From positions 3,507,501 through 3,571,500 of the forward strand of contig NZ_ATTE01000001.1 of NCBI RefSeq assembly GCF_000419525.1: 64,000 nucleotides of DNA. Direction: 5' to 3'. Below the pieces are notes generated by a model, which was not told the origin of the DNA, made no database searches, and saw only the letters and a list, made by a program, of their open reading frames with translations. Shown here one piece after another: positions 26,339 through 35,480 of the stretch (its first letter is position 1; each line of letters begins with the position of its first letter). The position numbers were made by a program, and so were the translations under genes. Origin of the DNA: Leucothrix mucor DSM 2157. Lineage in GTDB: Bacteria; Pseudomonadota; Gammaproteobacteria; Thiotrichales; Thiotrichaceae.

Positions 26339-26878
26339 TCAGGCTAGCAATACTTTCAGACCCATTAGGATTAGCACAATACCGCCAAATAGCTCAGCTT
26401 TACTCTCAAGCCAGGTGCCGCTTTTATTGCCGACCAATACGCCAATCCAGCTAAACACAAAAGTGGTGACGCCGATAATCGTGCAGGCAACAAAGGGGTT
26501 TACGTCTAAGATCGTCAGCGTAAATCCGGCGGCCATGGCATCAATACTGGTCGCAATGGCCAACATCAGCATCACCCGATGCGTGATAATGGCGATATCT
26601 TCTTCGATCCCTTCGGAAAACGACTCATAGATCATTTTACCGCCGATCAGTAATAGCAAGATAAAGGCAATCCACGGTGCATAAGACTCCACCCAGCCTA
26701 AAACGCCCTTACCACCCAAATAGCCAATCATCGGCATTAAAGCCTGAAACAGACCAAAATAAATGCCTGACATCAAAGCCAGCGAATTGACTTCTTTTTT
26801 GTGCTTAGAGCCAAGGCCAATGGACACCGCAAACGCGTCCATGCTCAACGCCACGGCGAGAATAAATACTTCAATCAC
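26339..26878 (-). CDS. mntP: Manganese efflux pump MntP
   Basis: The 179-residue, six-helix protein matches MntP. It has two inverted copies of an Asp-containing helix, [14 protein letters not shown] near the N-terminus and [13 protein letters not shown] after the central loop, and ends [15 protein letters not shown]. It exports Mn2+ from the cytoplasm. No manganese riboswitch (yybP-ykoY) fits in the 54-base gap before it. It follows a Dyp-type peroxidase gene on the same strand, which would fit oxidative-stress or metal management (inference). Confidence 0.93.
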   Translation of the reverse strand: MIEVFILAVALSMDAFAVSIGLGSKHKKEVNSLALMSGIYFGLFQALMPMIGYLGGKGVLGWVESYAPWIAFILLLLIGGKMIYESFSEGIEEDIAIITHRVMLMLAIATSIDAMAAGFTLTILDVNPFVACTIIGVTTFVFSWIGVLVGNKSGTWLESKAELFGGIVLILMGLKVLLA

Positions 26879-26932
26879 TTATAAAACCCTGCTAGCGATC
26901 GTGTGTAAAAACCAAAGTCTGGTCCAGGTAAA

Positions 26933-27811
26933 CTAGTCTAAAGCGGCTAAATTCAGCTTGCCATCTTGTACTGGCGGGCACCAAAAATAACAACCAGTGA
27001 CTGGGCGCGTAAAGCTAAACAGCGCATCTACAATGCCATCTTCGGCACCAACCATGCGGTTTAGAACGGCTTCAAATGCATCGAAGTTTTTGCCAAAAGC
27101 TACGAACATCAACCCTTCTTCGATCTCATTTGACCAAGGCATCGAGCGACGCAACATAAAGGCTTCTGGTTCGAAGTGTTCTTGCTCAGCGCGTTTTACG
27201 TGAGCCGACTCTGGGGCATCATCCAGCTCTTCGTTTTCGACACGGCTGCGGCCAAAGGTGTGATCTTGTTGCTGCGGAGTCATCGCTTCGAAATCATCAA
27301 GATTATGCACCCACTCCTGAACGGCAACGTAACTGGAGCCGTTTAATGCGGGGTTATCCGAGCTGCAAATGGCCGCATCCAGCGCCTCATCATCTTCCGG
27401 ATTTTCGGTGCCATCTTCATAGCCCGTTAAGTCGCGTGACATGCTGTCGTAGCGGAAGGATTCCTTGATGTGGTCGAGCTCGAATGACTCTTTGAGTAGT
27501 GAGCGGGTCGCGCGGGCTTTATGCAGAATCTCACCATGATCATCACCGCGAATCCAACACATCAGCGCGAATGGAGTGGCTGGTGTTTCGATACCCACGC
27601 CATCGAACTCCGGCATTCTGTGCATATTGTCGATCTTAGCACCAAGACAGGTAATCAGCGCGTGCCCCAAACCCACCACGATATCATTTTCCACTGCCAT
27701 ATCGGACAGTGCTTGCAGAGCGGCTTTAGGATTCGCGCCTGCTTTTAAACGAAAAAATTGGTAACGGGCTAACGCCGGAACGCCGTCAATAATACCTGGT
27801 TGATAGTTCAT
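26933..27811 (-). CDS. Dyp-type haem peroxidase
   Basis: This roughly 292-residue protein belongs to the dye-decolourising peroxidase family. It has the GxxDG motif in LTGYEDGTENP, with the distal catalytic aspartate. The proximal haem histidine lies in ESAHVKRAEQ, and the arginine near the C-terminal part is in MLRRSMPWS. The family ending is SFTRPVTGCYFWCPP. The start is taken as ATG 27811; a GTG 9 bases earlier is possible. No signal peptide is visible, so it is likely cytoplasmic or encapsulin-loaded; no encapsulin gene is in the window. Confidence 0.93.
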   Translation of the reverse strand: MNYQPGIIDGVPALARYQFFRLKAGANPKAALQALSDMAVENDIVVGLGHALITCLGAKIDNMHRMPEFDGVGIETPATPFALMCWIRGDDHGEILHKARATRSLLKESFELDHIKESFRYDSMSRDLTGYEDGTENPEDDEALDAAICSSDNPALNGSSYVAVQEWVHNLDDFEAMTPQQQDHTFGRSRVENEELDDAPESAHVKRAEQEHFEPEAFMLRRSMPWSNEIEEGLMFVAFGKNFDAFEAVLNRMVGAEDGIVDALFSFTRPVTGCYFWCPPVQDGKLNLAALD

Positions 27812-27893
27812 AAAGCTCACTCGTTTTTTGGTTAGTGCCGAGTTTCTAATATGCGAGGGAAATAGTCCAGAGACATGACATGCTTATCTGGGC

Positions 27894-28217
27894 TTACATC
27901 CGTCCAATGCGGTCAAGCAGCACAACATCTAAGTCTCGCCTGGAGTCAAAGACGCCAACAATATGCACCTCACCATGAAGCTGTCTATACACGATACGCC
28001 AGGGCGCTTCGATCAACTCGCGATAGTGTGATATTCCCGTGATTTGCAACTCAGGAACCAACCTCCCTCGCAGTGGAAATTCCGACAACGCCATTGCTCT
28101 ACTTTCGATGCGATCCAGCACTTCAATAGCTGCATCAGCATTATCCTGAAAGATGTATTCAACAATTTCTTGAAGGTCTTGCTCAGCAGTTGAGGTCCAA
28201 CGAATCTCTCGATTCAT
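27894..28217 (-). CDS. RelE/ParE-family toxin
   Basis: The 107-residue protein has the ParE/RelE fold pattern: IRWTSTAEQDLQEIVEYIFQ at the start, AIEVLDRIESRAMALSEFPLRGR in the helices, and ELIEAPWRIVYRQ with VHIVGVFDSRRDL in the strands. It overlaps the antitoxin gene by 4 bases. ParE members inhibit gyrase and RelE members cleave mRNA at the ribosome; which applies here is not evident. The pair lies 49 bases downstream of the TIR-CHAT gene on the same strand. Confidence 0.9.
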   Translation of the reverse strand: MNREIRWTSTAEQDLQEIVEYIFQDNADAAIEVLDRIESRAMALSEFPLRGRLVPELQITGISHYRELIEAPWRIVYRQLHGEVHIVGVFDSRRDLDVVLLDRIGRM

Positions 28218-28492
28218 TCTTTGCCTGCTCGTGCTTTTAAAGAAGCACGAAGCTCACTGAACACCTGCTTTTGTGGTTTTGTTCGGTTGTTTTGGATATC
28301 CGCTTCGCCCTGTACTAGCAGCTTTAACATCAAGAATGCTTGTCTTTGCTTTTGGTAGCTATCGTAATCTTGCACGACGGCGCTCGCTGAACCATTCTGT
28401 GTCAGGATTAAATTTTCTCCGGCACGCGTACTTTCTAACAACCGACTAGCTGAAGCTTTGAATTCAGTTAGGCTAATAATTTGTTCGCTCAT
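28214..28492 (-). CDS. Phd/YefM-family antitoxin
   Basis: The 92-residue antitoxin begins with the Phd/YefM DNA-binding motif (IISLTEFKASASRLLEST, then ENLILTQNGSASAVVQDYDSY). It has a long charged C-terminal tail for toxin binding. It is translated in tandem with the toxin (4-base overlap). A direct repeat of TAATTCGGT lies just upstream and is a candidate autoregulatory site. Confidence 0.9.
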   Translation of the reverse strand: MSEQIISLTEFKASASRLLESTRAGENLILTQNGSASAVVQDYDSYQKQRQAFLMLKLLVQGEADIQNNRTKPQKQVFSELRASLKARAGKE

Positions 28493-28498
28493 AATACT

Positions 28499-28518
28499 TA
28501 ATTCGGTTCTAATTCGGT
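28499..28518. repeat. Direct repeat upstream of the toxin-antitoxin pair
   Basis: TAATTCGGT occurs at 28499-28507 and again at 28510-28518, an 11-base period, in the 48-base gap before the antitoxin gene. It is a candidate operator or part of the promoter. Confidence 0.45.
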
Positions 28519-28540
28519 ATTTTAGAATATCATATTCAGC

Positions 28541-31500
28541 TTACTGCGAAAGGGCCTCTAGCAAGATTATTAGCTCCGCAGCCATGTCGTATCGTAAATA
28601 TTCGTCCTCTACTAATACCAAATCCCGTTCACCCTTGATAATGGCTCTTAGCTTATGCAGAAAGATTTTATTTTCTTGAGCATAATTGGTAATCGCACTT
28701 GAAATCACCTGCTCCAATCCAGCAGTATTGCCCTGCTGGATAGCCTGCCTTGCGGACAATGCCAAACGTCCGACACCTGAATGATTTTCCCCACCACCTC
28801 GCCGATATACTAAATAAGAATTCAATGCTTTTTGCCGCGCCTCATAGGCACATTGAGGGTTACCACTTAATTGTTCCAAATTATGCAAAATTGCAAAAGT
28901 TATCCATGGCGCAATATCACTACCACGTCCCTGCTGGCACCTAATAGCCCTCAGAAGCTGCAATCGAGCTTCATCATATTGTTCGAGTGCAACTAGCATA
29001 GTTGCGACATTCGTACGAGCTGCGCCCTCATACCGTAAATTCCCCAAAGTAGCATAGATACCTGCAGCCTGTTGGTAAAAACCCAAAGCTTGCTCTTGTC
29101 TACCCGAAGAAGCATAAAGGTTCCCTAATTCACCTAAACTAGCCGCTTCACCCGCTTTTTTACCCAGCTGGTTTTTCATCACAATCGACTGTCTATATGC
29201 TTGTTCAGCCAACTCAAAGTCGCCCAGTTCCTTGTGAGTCATTCCTATTTGATGAAAAATATTTGCCACTGCTTCAGGCTCTCCTGACTGATGAAATAAG
29301 TCCAATGCCTGCTGAAAACCTTTTAGAGCATCAGCATAACGTCTTTGAGCTCTGCATAAAGTAGCTAACTGAACTTCAATAATAGCTATCTGGCGCATGT
29401 TCTCCGACTCCGCAGCCAACTCTCTTGCTTCTATGTAAACTACTTCCGATGCTTTCAATTGTCCCATTGCTTGCAAACAATCTCCTTTTTCGCTCAAAGC
29501 AGATATAGCCATCATTTCACCTCTCTGACCTAAAGCTTCAAAGCGCTGCCGCGCCTCCTGCAAGTACAGCAAAGCCTCCTCTGAGGCCCCTCCAGTTTTT
29601 AACACCTGTCCGTGTAACTTGCTTGCCATTGCTAAATCATAATCAGCCCCAGGGTATGCCCAGTCCCTCTCATGATTACATTGCTTATACAGCGCCCGCG
29701 AAGCGATATAAGCACCCTGTATATCCTCTCGCTGTAGCAGCCGCTCAATTGTCATACGCTCATGCTCAAACCTAGCAACACCCCACTCTCGAAAACTTTG
29801 AGCTACCTGATTCCGCCAAGACACTAAACACGCCAACTCCTGCGCCTGATTCTGGTATTCCAATAACTGCTCAACGCTAATAATTTTGTCAACTACAACT
29901 GAGTCTGTCACAGATCCATTATTCCATGCCTCCATAAGCCTCTGTAAATAATGCATTAAGTTGGGCAACTCTAATTGTGTTAGCTGAGTTGCCAGCTTCA
30001 TATCCTTAGGGCGCTGCTGATAAAGAAATTCTACCAATTCCCCCATCGCCTCCTGCCAGCGTTTATCATATTCTGCACACTGCTCATATGTTAACAACAA
30101 GCCCAAATAAGTAGGCAAGGCCGGGTCAAGACGGACATAGCCATAATCACCAATAGCTTGCGCTAGACCGACCTCGATAAGCTTGTTAACAACTTCTGTC
30201 ATCCTCTCAGCATCAGAGCCCATAACACTTGGCAGAGTGATAGCATTCCCTCCATCCTGAAACACCGCCAATCCCACAATCTGCTCCCGCGCCTCTGGCG
30301 ATAACCGCCGCAACGACAACTCAACACTGGCAAATAAAGAATTTTCCCGTTGCCCCGGATAGCGTTGCTCCAGCGCTTGCATAATCTCACGCACATTCGC
30401 CGTCGTTGCAGTCACCCCACGTTGAGCCAGCTCCCGAGCCAACAGCACCAGCGCCCGTGCATGGCAACCCACGGAGTTCACCAGATCATTCACTTCCTGT
30501 GGCGTATTGCCGGTGTCATCATGGCGCAGGCTCAGTCCCTCTTGGTTCATAACCTGCATCACCAGTGCTTTGGCATCGCTGAGTTCCAATGCGCCGAGTT
30601 CAATCTCGCGGGCTTTGTGGTGGAAAGGCTCGAGTAGGGGCTCGCGGGTGGTGAATAGCAATTTTGCCTCGGGCAGCTTGGCCAGCACATCTAGCACCGC
30701 TTGTTTGTTGGTTTCGTCTGCCAGCAGCGATTCCATATTATCGACCACAATCAGTGTGCGGTCATTTTCCAGCGTGCGGCGAATCGCTTGTAGTGCCTGA
30801 TCAATATCACCGGCATATTCCACCGCCAGATTATGATTGGCATTGACCAATTGTTGTAGCAGCACCTCGGTCACTGCGCGGTCATGGGTGTATTCCTCAA
30901 CACTCACAAAGGCGCAACGATCAAAGCGGCGACTTTTCACCAGCCAGTTCGCCAACTCGACCGCTAAGGTGGTTTTACCCGCACCACCCTGACCGCGAAT
31001 CACGACATAGGGCTGGTGTTCGAGCAGGCGCTCGGCTTTGAGCAGGTCACGACTGCGCCCGATAAACGCGTGTGGCGGTGGCTCGGGCAATCTGCCAAGG
31101 CGGGTTTGTCGTTGTTGCGCCTGCATTTTTTGTGCGGTTGCGGAGGGAATCCATGCGAATAACTGTGGGTCGTGTTGTTCCTGATACAAAATCGGCACAA
31201 ACCAATCCTGCAAATGTAAATCGCCTGCACCGGCTATTGGCAGACGATACGTATCGCGCATGAGCGTTTTTTGCCCCGCCAGCATGGCTGTACCCACTTG
31301 TTGTCCCAGCGCCAATGATTGATAAAACTCGGTGACAAAACGGCGCGCGGTTTCCACCAATACGCTGTGTGACATTGCCACCACCGAAGTGACGCCTTCA
31401 TCCAGTAAACTGGCTGCGACAGAAGCATTTGGATCGGCTTCGGTTTGCGCGGTTTGGCAGGCTTCCAGAAACACTAGTGGAATGCGGAAATCTTTGAGTA

Positions 31501-32923
31501 AGTTGGCTAAATTGCTTTGTGGCGGTGCACTGGTTTGATTGGCGCTTGCAGAGTTCTGGCTTGCTTTGGCATAGACTAATTGACTGCGCCGTCCCTCCAG
31601 TAATGTGTCATCCTGCGGGTGTTCAAAGCATAAAGCACCCAAACCAAATTGACGGTCGTAAACCCCGTGCCCGTCGAAGTGCAGCACGTGGTAGGGCTTC
31701 TTGGCTTCGCGCGCTCGGTGTAATTCTTTTTCCAATGCTGGCAAAGTTGGCGGGCTTAGCACGGTCAGCTCCACCAAATCGCCCAAGGTCTCTACCGCCT
31801 GCACTAAGGGCAAAGCACTGGCGCGATGGTCGATATAGCTCACCCCTTTTTCTTCAGGACGTGGGCTAAGCAACAAAATGCGAATGGGGAGTTCGGCAGA
31901 GCTGGGTGGTTGATGTTTGAAATTCGGCAAACGACGGCGAATGCGTACCGGATTCGCGCCATCACTTAAATAAGCGTCGTCATGTAGCAACTCCCACGGC
32001 AGGCTTTGCAAGCGACTGGCGGCTTCATTGGCATTCGTCTGGGCATCTTGGTCTGTCTCGAAGTTATGCTTATCGACTTGTACTGAAAAACGGCGCTCGA
32101 CATCACCGCGTGCTTGTTGCCATGCCGTGACTGGCTCGCGGCAGACAACTTGCCCAAGTGTGGCATTGTAGAGTGCTTTTCCCCATTCTGGCAGCTTTGC
32201 TTCAGTGGTTTCGGCTTGCTCACGGAATGAACCGACGGGCCAAATAAGGTATTGCTCCAGATACCAGCGAATATCATACTGCTCATTTTGGCCAATGGGC
32301 GCGGTAAAGCGGAAAGCGCGACTGTTGACTTCGCGTTCTTTACTGAGGTCGGGCGGGATATAACGGATCTCAGCGCGGGCGCTTAGAATTTCTTTGCCAC
32401 TTTCATCGCAAGTAAGTGTGGGTTCGGTCAGTTCCAGCAGCAGTTCAGCAATGGGTTTATTTGCAACTTCCTGCGCCGTAGCTAAATCGTGATCGGGTGC
32501 GCGTTGGCCGAGTGCGGCGAGAATATGGGGGAGTTGTTCGTCGAGCTTGCCGACTTCTAATTCTATCGGCTCACCCGCTGGCTCTTCGCTGAAATAGCGT
32601 TTCAAGGCTTTTGGTGTAATGCCGGGTAACATCAGCGGGATTGCGCGGTAGTTTGGTCTTTCTTTTTCTACCTGCTCAGCAATTTCAATTTCATCGAAAA
32701 CCCAATCGGAATTAATCGTTTTTGGGCTAATCACCACCAGAAAATGCTGGGCCGTACGAATGGCTTCTTCAATCTCGGGACTGAGCTTGCTACCACCACG
32801 CAAGTTACGAGAGTCTACCCATACCTCAAGCCCATGGTCTTCCAGCTTTTTACGCAGTAAGGCGACAAACTCATCATCTGCAGAGGCATGAGAAAGGAAG
32901 ATATGGCGAGGCTTCGTAGGCAT
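28541..32923 (-). CDS. TIR-CHAT-STAND NTPase-TPR conflict protein
   Basis: This single 1460-residue protein has four modules. Residues 6-135 are a TIR domain (HIFLSHASADDEFV, with the NADase-type glutamate E78 in SDWVFDE). Residues about 340-580 are a CHAT caspase-like protease with its His-Cys dyad at H419 (HFDGHG) and C489 (FLEACQTA). Residues about 615-980 are an NB-ARC-like STAND ATPase (RGQGGAGKTTLA with K650, Walker B LIVVDN at 724-729, and TTRE at 758-761). Residues about 1050-1420 are tetratricopeptide-type helical repeats (GDFELAEQAYRQSI, GRQEQALGFYQQAAGIYATLGN). All catalytic residues are present. By analogy with STAND immune proteins, the TPRs sense a trigger, the ATPase oligomerises, and the TIR and CHAT domains act by NAD consumption and proteolysis. 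This is inferred, not shown. A toxin-antitoxin pair follows it. Confidence 0.9.
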   Translation of the reverse strand: MPTKPRHIFLSHASADDEFVALLRKKLEDHGLEVWVDSRNLRGGSKLSPEIEEAIRTAQHFLVVISPKTINSDWVFDEIEIAEQVEKERPNYRAIPLMLPGITPKALKRYFSEEPAGEPIELEVGKLDEQLPHILAALGQRAPDHDLATAQEVANKPIAELLLELTEPTLTCDESGKEILSARAEIRYIPPDLSKEREVNSRAFRFTAPIGQNEQYDIRWYLEQYLIWPVGSFREQAETTEAKLPEWGKALYNATLGQVVCREPVTAWQQARGDVERRFSVQVDKHNFETDQDAQTNANEAASRLQSLPWELLHDDAYLSDGANPVRIRRRLPNFKHQPPSSAELPIRILLLSPRPEEKGVSYIDHRASALPLVQAVETLGDLVELTVLSPPTLPALEKELHRAREAKKPYHVLHFDGHGVYDRQFGLGALCFEHPQDDTLLEGRRSQLVYAKASQNSASANQTSAPPQSNLANLLKDFRIPLVFLEACQTAQTEADPNASVAASLLDEGVTSVVAMSHSVLVETARRFVTEFYQSLALGQQVGTAMLAGQKTLMRDTYRLPIAGAGDLHLQDWFVPILYQEQHDPQLFAWIPSATAQKMQAQQRQTRLGRLPEPPPHAFIGRSRDLLKAERLLEHQPYVVIRGQGGAGKTTLAVELANWLVKSRRFDRCAFVSVEEYTHDRAVTEVLLQQLVNANHNLAVEYAGDIDQALQAIRRTLENDRTLIVVDNMESLLADETNKQAVLDVLAKLPEAKLLFTTREPLLEPFHHKAREIELGALELSDAKALVMQVMNQEGLSLRHDDTGNTPQEVNDLVNSVGCHARALVLLARELAQRGVTATTANVREIMQALEQRYPGQRENSLFASVELSLRRLSPEAREQIVGLAVFQDGGNAITLPSVMGSDAERMTEVVNKLIEVGLAQAIGDYGYVRLDPALPTYLGLLLTYEQCAEYDKRWQEAMGELVEFLYQQRPKDMKLATQLTQLELPNLMHYLQRLMEAWNNGSVTDSVVVDKIISVEQLLEYQNQAQELACLVSWRNQVAQSFREWGVARFEHERMTIERLLQREDIQGAYIASRALYKQCNHERDWAYPGADYDLAMASKLHGQVLKTGGASEEALLYLQEARQRFEALGQRGEMMAISALSEKGDCLQAMGQLKASEVVYIEARELAAESENMRQIAIIEVQLATLCRAQRRYADALKGFQQALDLFHQSGEPEAVANIFHQIGMTHKELGDFELAEQAYRQSIVMKNQLGKKAGEAASLGELGNLYASSGRQEQALGFYQQAAGIYATLGNLRYEGAARTNVATMLVALEQYDEARLQLLRAIRCQQGRGSDIAPWITFAILHNLEQLSGNPQCAYEARQKALNSYLVYRRGGGENHSGVGRLALSARQAIQQGNTAGLEQVISSAITNYAQENKIFLHKLRAIIKGERDLVLVEDEYLRYDMAAELIILLEALSQ

Positions 32924-33001
32924 ACACGGCTCATTGTGTGGGAGTTTTCAGCAGTATAGCAAGAAAACTCACTGAGCCAGCCAGTTATCTATGTTTGAGG
33001 C

Positions 33002-33565
33002 TTACGCCTTCTTCAACGTCCGCGCACCCAGCACAATCCGCGTCCCATTCAAATTCCCTTCAATTTGCCGCGCATTATCCGTTAGCGAAATATTCTTAAT
33101 CACCGCGCCGCGCTTAGCCGTGACATTGGCTCCGGTAATAAAAATATCTTTAGTCATAATCGCAGAGTCACCCACCGCAAATGGCACGCCATTAATATCC
33201 AGTGTCGGCTCCTCAGTGAGTCGCAGATCAGCCATGGCCCACTTTTTCACGTCATCTTCGATGTACAACATCTCCAATAACTCATCCGGCCAACCTTGCC
33301 CCCTCATGCGATTAAGCAAGCGCCAACTCATCACCTGAACAGCAGGGATTTGCGACCACATGCTGTCATTCAAACAACGTAAATGTTTGGAGTCCATCTT
33401 CTCAGGATTTTCGATTTGCTCCAGGCAGGTGGCGCACACTAGTACCGATTTATCCAAGCTTTTAAGCGTGATCGGTGGCACATCATAAGCCGCCAGATTA
33501 TCGTCCGAACCGCAAAGCTCGCATTTAGCATTCCCACGTTTTAATAGCGCTGCATCAACTGACAT
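33002..33565 (-). CDS. PhnA/YjdM-type zinc-ribbon protein
   Basis: The 187-residue protein has an N-terminal cysteine cluster (KCELCGSDDNL, then VCATCLEQI) and a C-terminal domain containing the PhnA pattern GDSAIMTKDI. This matches the longer PhnA-domain proteins. Despite the old name, PhnA proteins are not proven phosphonate enzymes. It lies 88 bases downstream of a sulfatase-superfamily gene and upstream of the TIR-CHAT gene on the same strand. Whether it belongs to either unit is unclear. Confidence 0.8.
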   Translation of the reverse strand: MSVDAALLKRGNAKCELCGSDDNLAAYDVPPITLKSLDKSVLVCATCLEQIENPEKMDSKHLRCLNDSMWSQIPAVQVMSWRLLNRMRGQGWPDELLEMLYIEDDVKKWAMADLRLTEEPTLDINGVPFAVGDSAIMTKDIFITGANVTAKRGAVIKNISLTDNARQIEGNLNGTRIVLGARTLKKA

Positions 33566-33653
33566 TTCAAATCCAAAGAACTGATAGGAACGGTAATGTT
33601 AAAGGTTTTTTACAGCCTGCACCATGCGCCATCAACTTCCTTACGAAAAGCGT

Positions 33654-35339
33654 TCACGGCACATGAATTTGCTCGACTTTGCCTCGAAATTTCTCAGTCA
33701 GTGAGGCATCCACATCCGCCGGATCATACATACCAAGCACCACGCCCTTGCGTCGCGACTTACCACGGGCATTCAGAATTTGCTGCTCAGAACGGGTGGT
33801 GCGCTGACTTAAGCGACGCCCCCACTGCGCCAATCGCTCATACATCAGCGCGATAGCGGCCACATGCTCCGGCTCCTCGCTAGCGCCCAAATCATTCAAC
33901 TCTTGCGGGTCATTTTCCAGATCAAATAGCATCGGCCTAAAGCCACCTTCGGCATGCATCAGCTTCCAGCGCTTATCGGCGACCATAAATAATCGCGAAT
34001 CACGTGGTGCCACATCTAATTTTACAGCTGCTGGCGTCACCGAGTAGTCATATTCACTAATTGCATAATCGCGCCATTCATCCACCGGTTCGCCATGCAG
34101 GAATGGCAGTAGCGAGCGCCCTTCCAGAATATGGTCAGCTTCACCTTTTAGCGTGCCGCCACTCACTTCATAAAAGGTCGCGGCCAGATCAATGCTCTCA
34201 ACCAACTCATCACACACCGTTCCACGCGTGCTATCGGCTGCAGCGGAAGGGTCATAAATAATCAGCGGGACTTTCACCGAAGGCGTGTGAAATAAGTCTT
34301 TCTCACCCAGCCAATGATCCCCCATGTAATCACCATGGTCGGCGGCAATCACGATCATTGTATCCTCCATGCGGCCAGTGCTTTCAAGATGCTCAAACAA
34401 GCGCCCCAGCTGATCATCACACTGTTTGATCAAGCCCATATAGGCTGGAATTACGGTTTCCAACACTTCATCGCGGCGAAATGCCTGTCCGATCACATTG
34501 TTCATAAACTGTTCGTAAACCGGATGCGGATCATCCTTTTCCGAAGGGGCGCGATTCGGTGGCACAATGTCGTCTTTGCTGTACATGCCGTGATAAGGCG
34601 CGGGCACGATATAAGGCCAATGCGGTTTGATATAGGATAAATGACACAGCCATGGCGGGCTGTCTTCAGTATTCATTTGGTCGATAAAATCAATGCAGCG
34701 CCCGGTCATATACGGCGTTTCGGAATCTTCTTCGCGGATATTGGCAGGCTTGTCGGCATGCATCATCATCCAGCCGGAGGCCACGTCGCCATTATCGTCC
34801 ACGCCAGAATTCGCATAGTCATGCCAAGGATTGTCGCTGTCATAGCCCTGAGATTTTAAGTATTCGTTATAGCTCGACTTTTGCTCATCGTACGCGCCAT
34901 CCGGCCCTTCTGCCCACAGGCCATCATCGCGATCAAACACATCAAAGCCACACTCTGCGACGCGCGCACCGATAATGCTGTCTTCTGAAATACCCAGTCG
35001 CGCCATGCCTTCTTTATCGGCTCGCATATGCGTTTTGCCAATCAGGTAGGAGTCCATGCCTTGTTTACGCAAGTGATCGCCAATGGTCATTTCACCGACT
35101 TTTAAGGGAAAGCCATTCCAATGCGCGCCATGGCTGGAGGTATAGCGTCCGGTGTAATAGCTCATTCGCGAGGAGCCACACACGGGCGACTGGACATAGC
35201 AGTTAGTAAAGCGCACACCCTGATCAGCCAAGTGGTCGATATTGGGCGTATGCAAATGCGGGTGGCCGTAACAACTCAGATAATCAAAGCGCAGTTGGTC
35301 GAACATAATAAAGAGAATGTTTTTGGTTTTGTCTGACAT
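33654..35339 (-). CDS. Sulfatase / phosphonate monoester hydrolase-family enzyme
   Basis: The 561-residue protein belongs to the alkaline phosphatase superfamily. Metal ligands appear in ILFIMFDQLRFDYLSCYG (D14), and later AADHGDYMGDH and GEKDLFHTPSVKVPLI. The nucleophile region is SPVCGSSRMSYYTGRY with C54. Sulfatase activation normally uses C-x-P/A-x-R; here the third position is serine. No signal peptide is seen, so it is cytoplasmic, as for phosphonate monoester hydrolases and choline sulfatases. It lies downstream of a TRAP transporter operon on the same strand (141-base gap), suggesting uptake then hydrolysis of an organic sulfate or phosphonate ester (inference). Confidence 0.88.
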   Translation of the reverse strand: MSDKTKNILFIMFDQLRFDYLSCYGHPHLHTPNIDHLADQGVRFTNCYVQSPVCGSSRMSYYTGRYTSSHGAHWNGFPLKVGEMTIGDHLRKQGMDSYLIGKTHMRADKEGMARLGISEDSIIGARVAECGFDVFDRDDGLWAEGPDGAYDEQKSSYNEYLKSQGYDSDNPWHDYANSGVDDNGDVASGWMMMHADKPANIREEDSETPYMTGRCIDFIDQMNTEDSPPWLCHLSYIKPHWPYIVPAPYHGMYSKDDIVPPNRAPSEKDDPHPVYEQFMNNVIGQAFRRDEVLETVIPAYMGLIKQCDDQLGRLFEHLESTGRMEDTMIVIAADHGDYMGDHWLGEKDLFHTPSVKVPLIIYDPSAAADSTRGTVCDELVESIDLAATFYEVSGGTLKGEADHILEGRSLLPFLHGEPVDEWRDYAISEYDYSVTPAAVKLDVAPRDSRLFMVADKRWKLMHAEGGFRPMLFDLENDPQELNDLGASEEPEHVAAIALMYERLAQWGRRLSQRTTRSEQQILNARGKSRRKGVVLGMYDPADVDASLTEKFRGKVEQIHVP

Positions 35340-35480
35340 ATCTGCACCGGCACATTTAAATGCGAATCAATCCTAAGTCTCTAAGATCATACGCTTAAAT
35401 GGGTACAACTCAATGCTAAAGCATATAATTACCTATAAAATAAGCAAAATTCAGACGAATAGTGGTCACATTACGCCTTA

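Noticed and set aside
26879-26932. Manganese (yybP-ykoY) riboswitch before mntP
   Set aside because: The gap is only 54 bases and lacks the characteristic structure.
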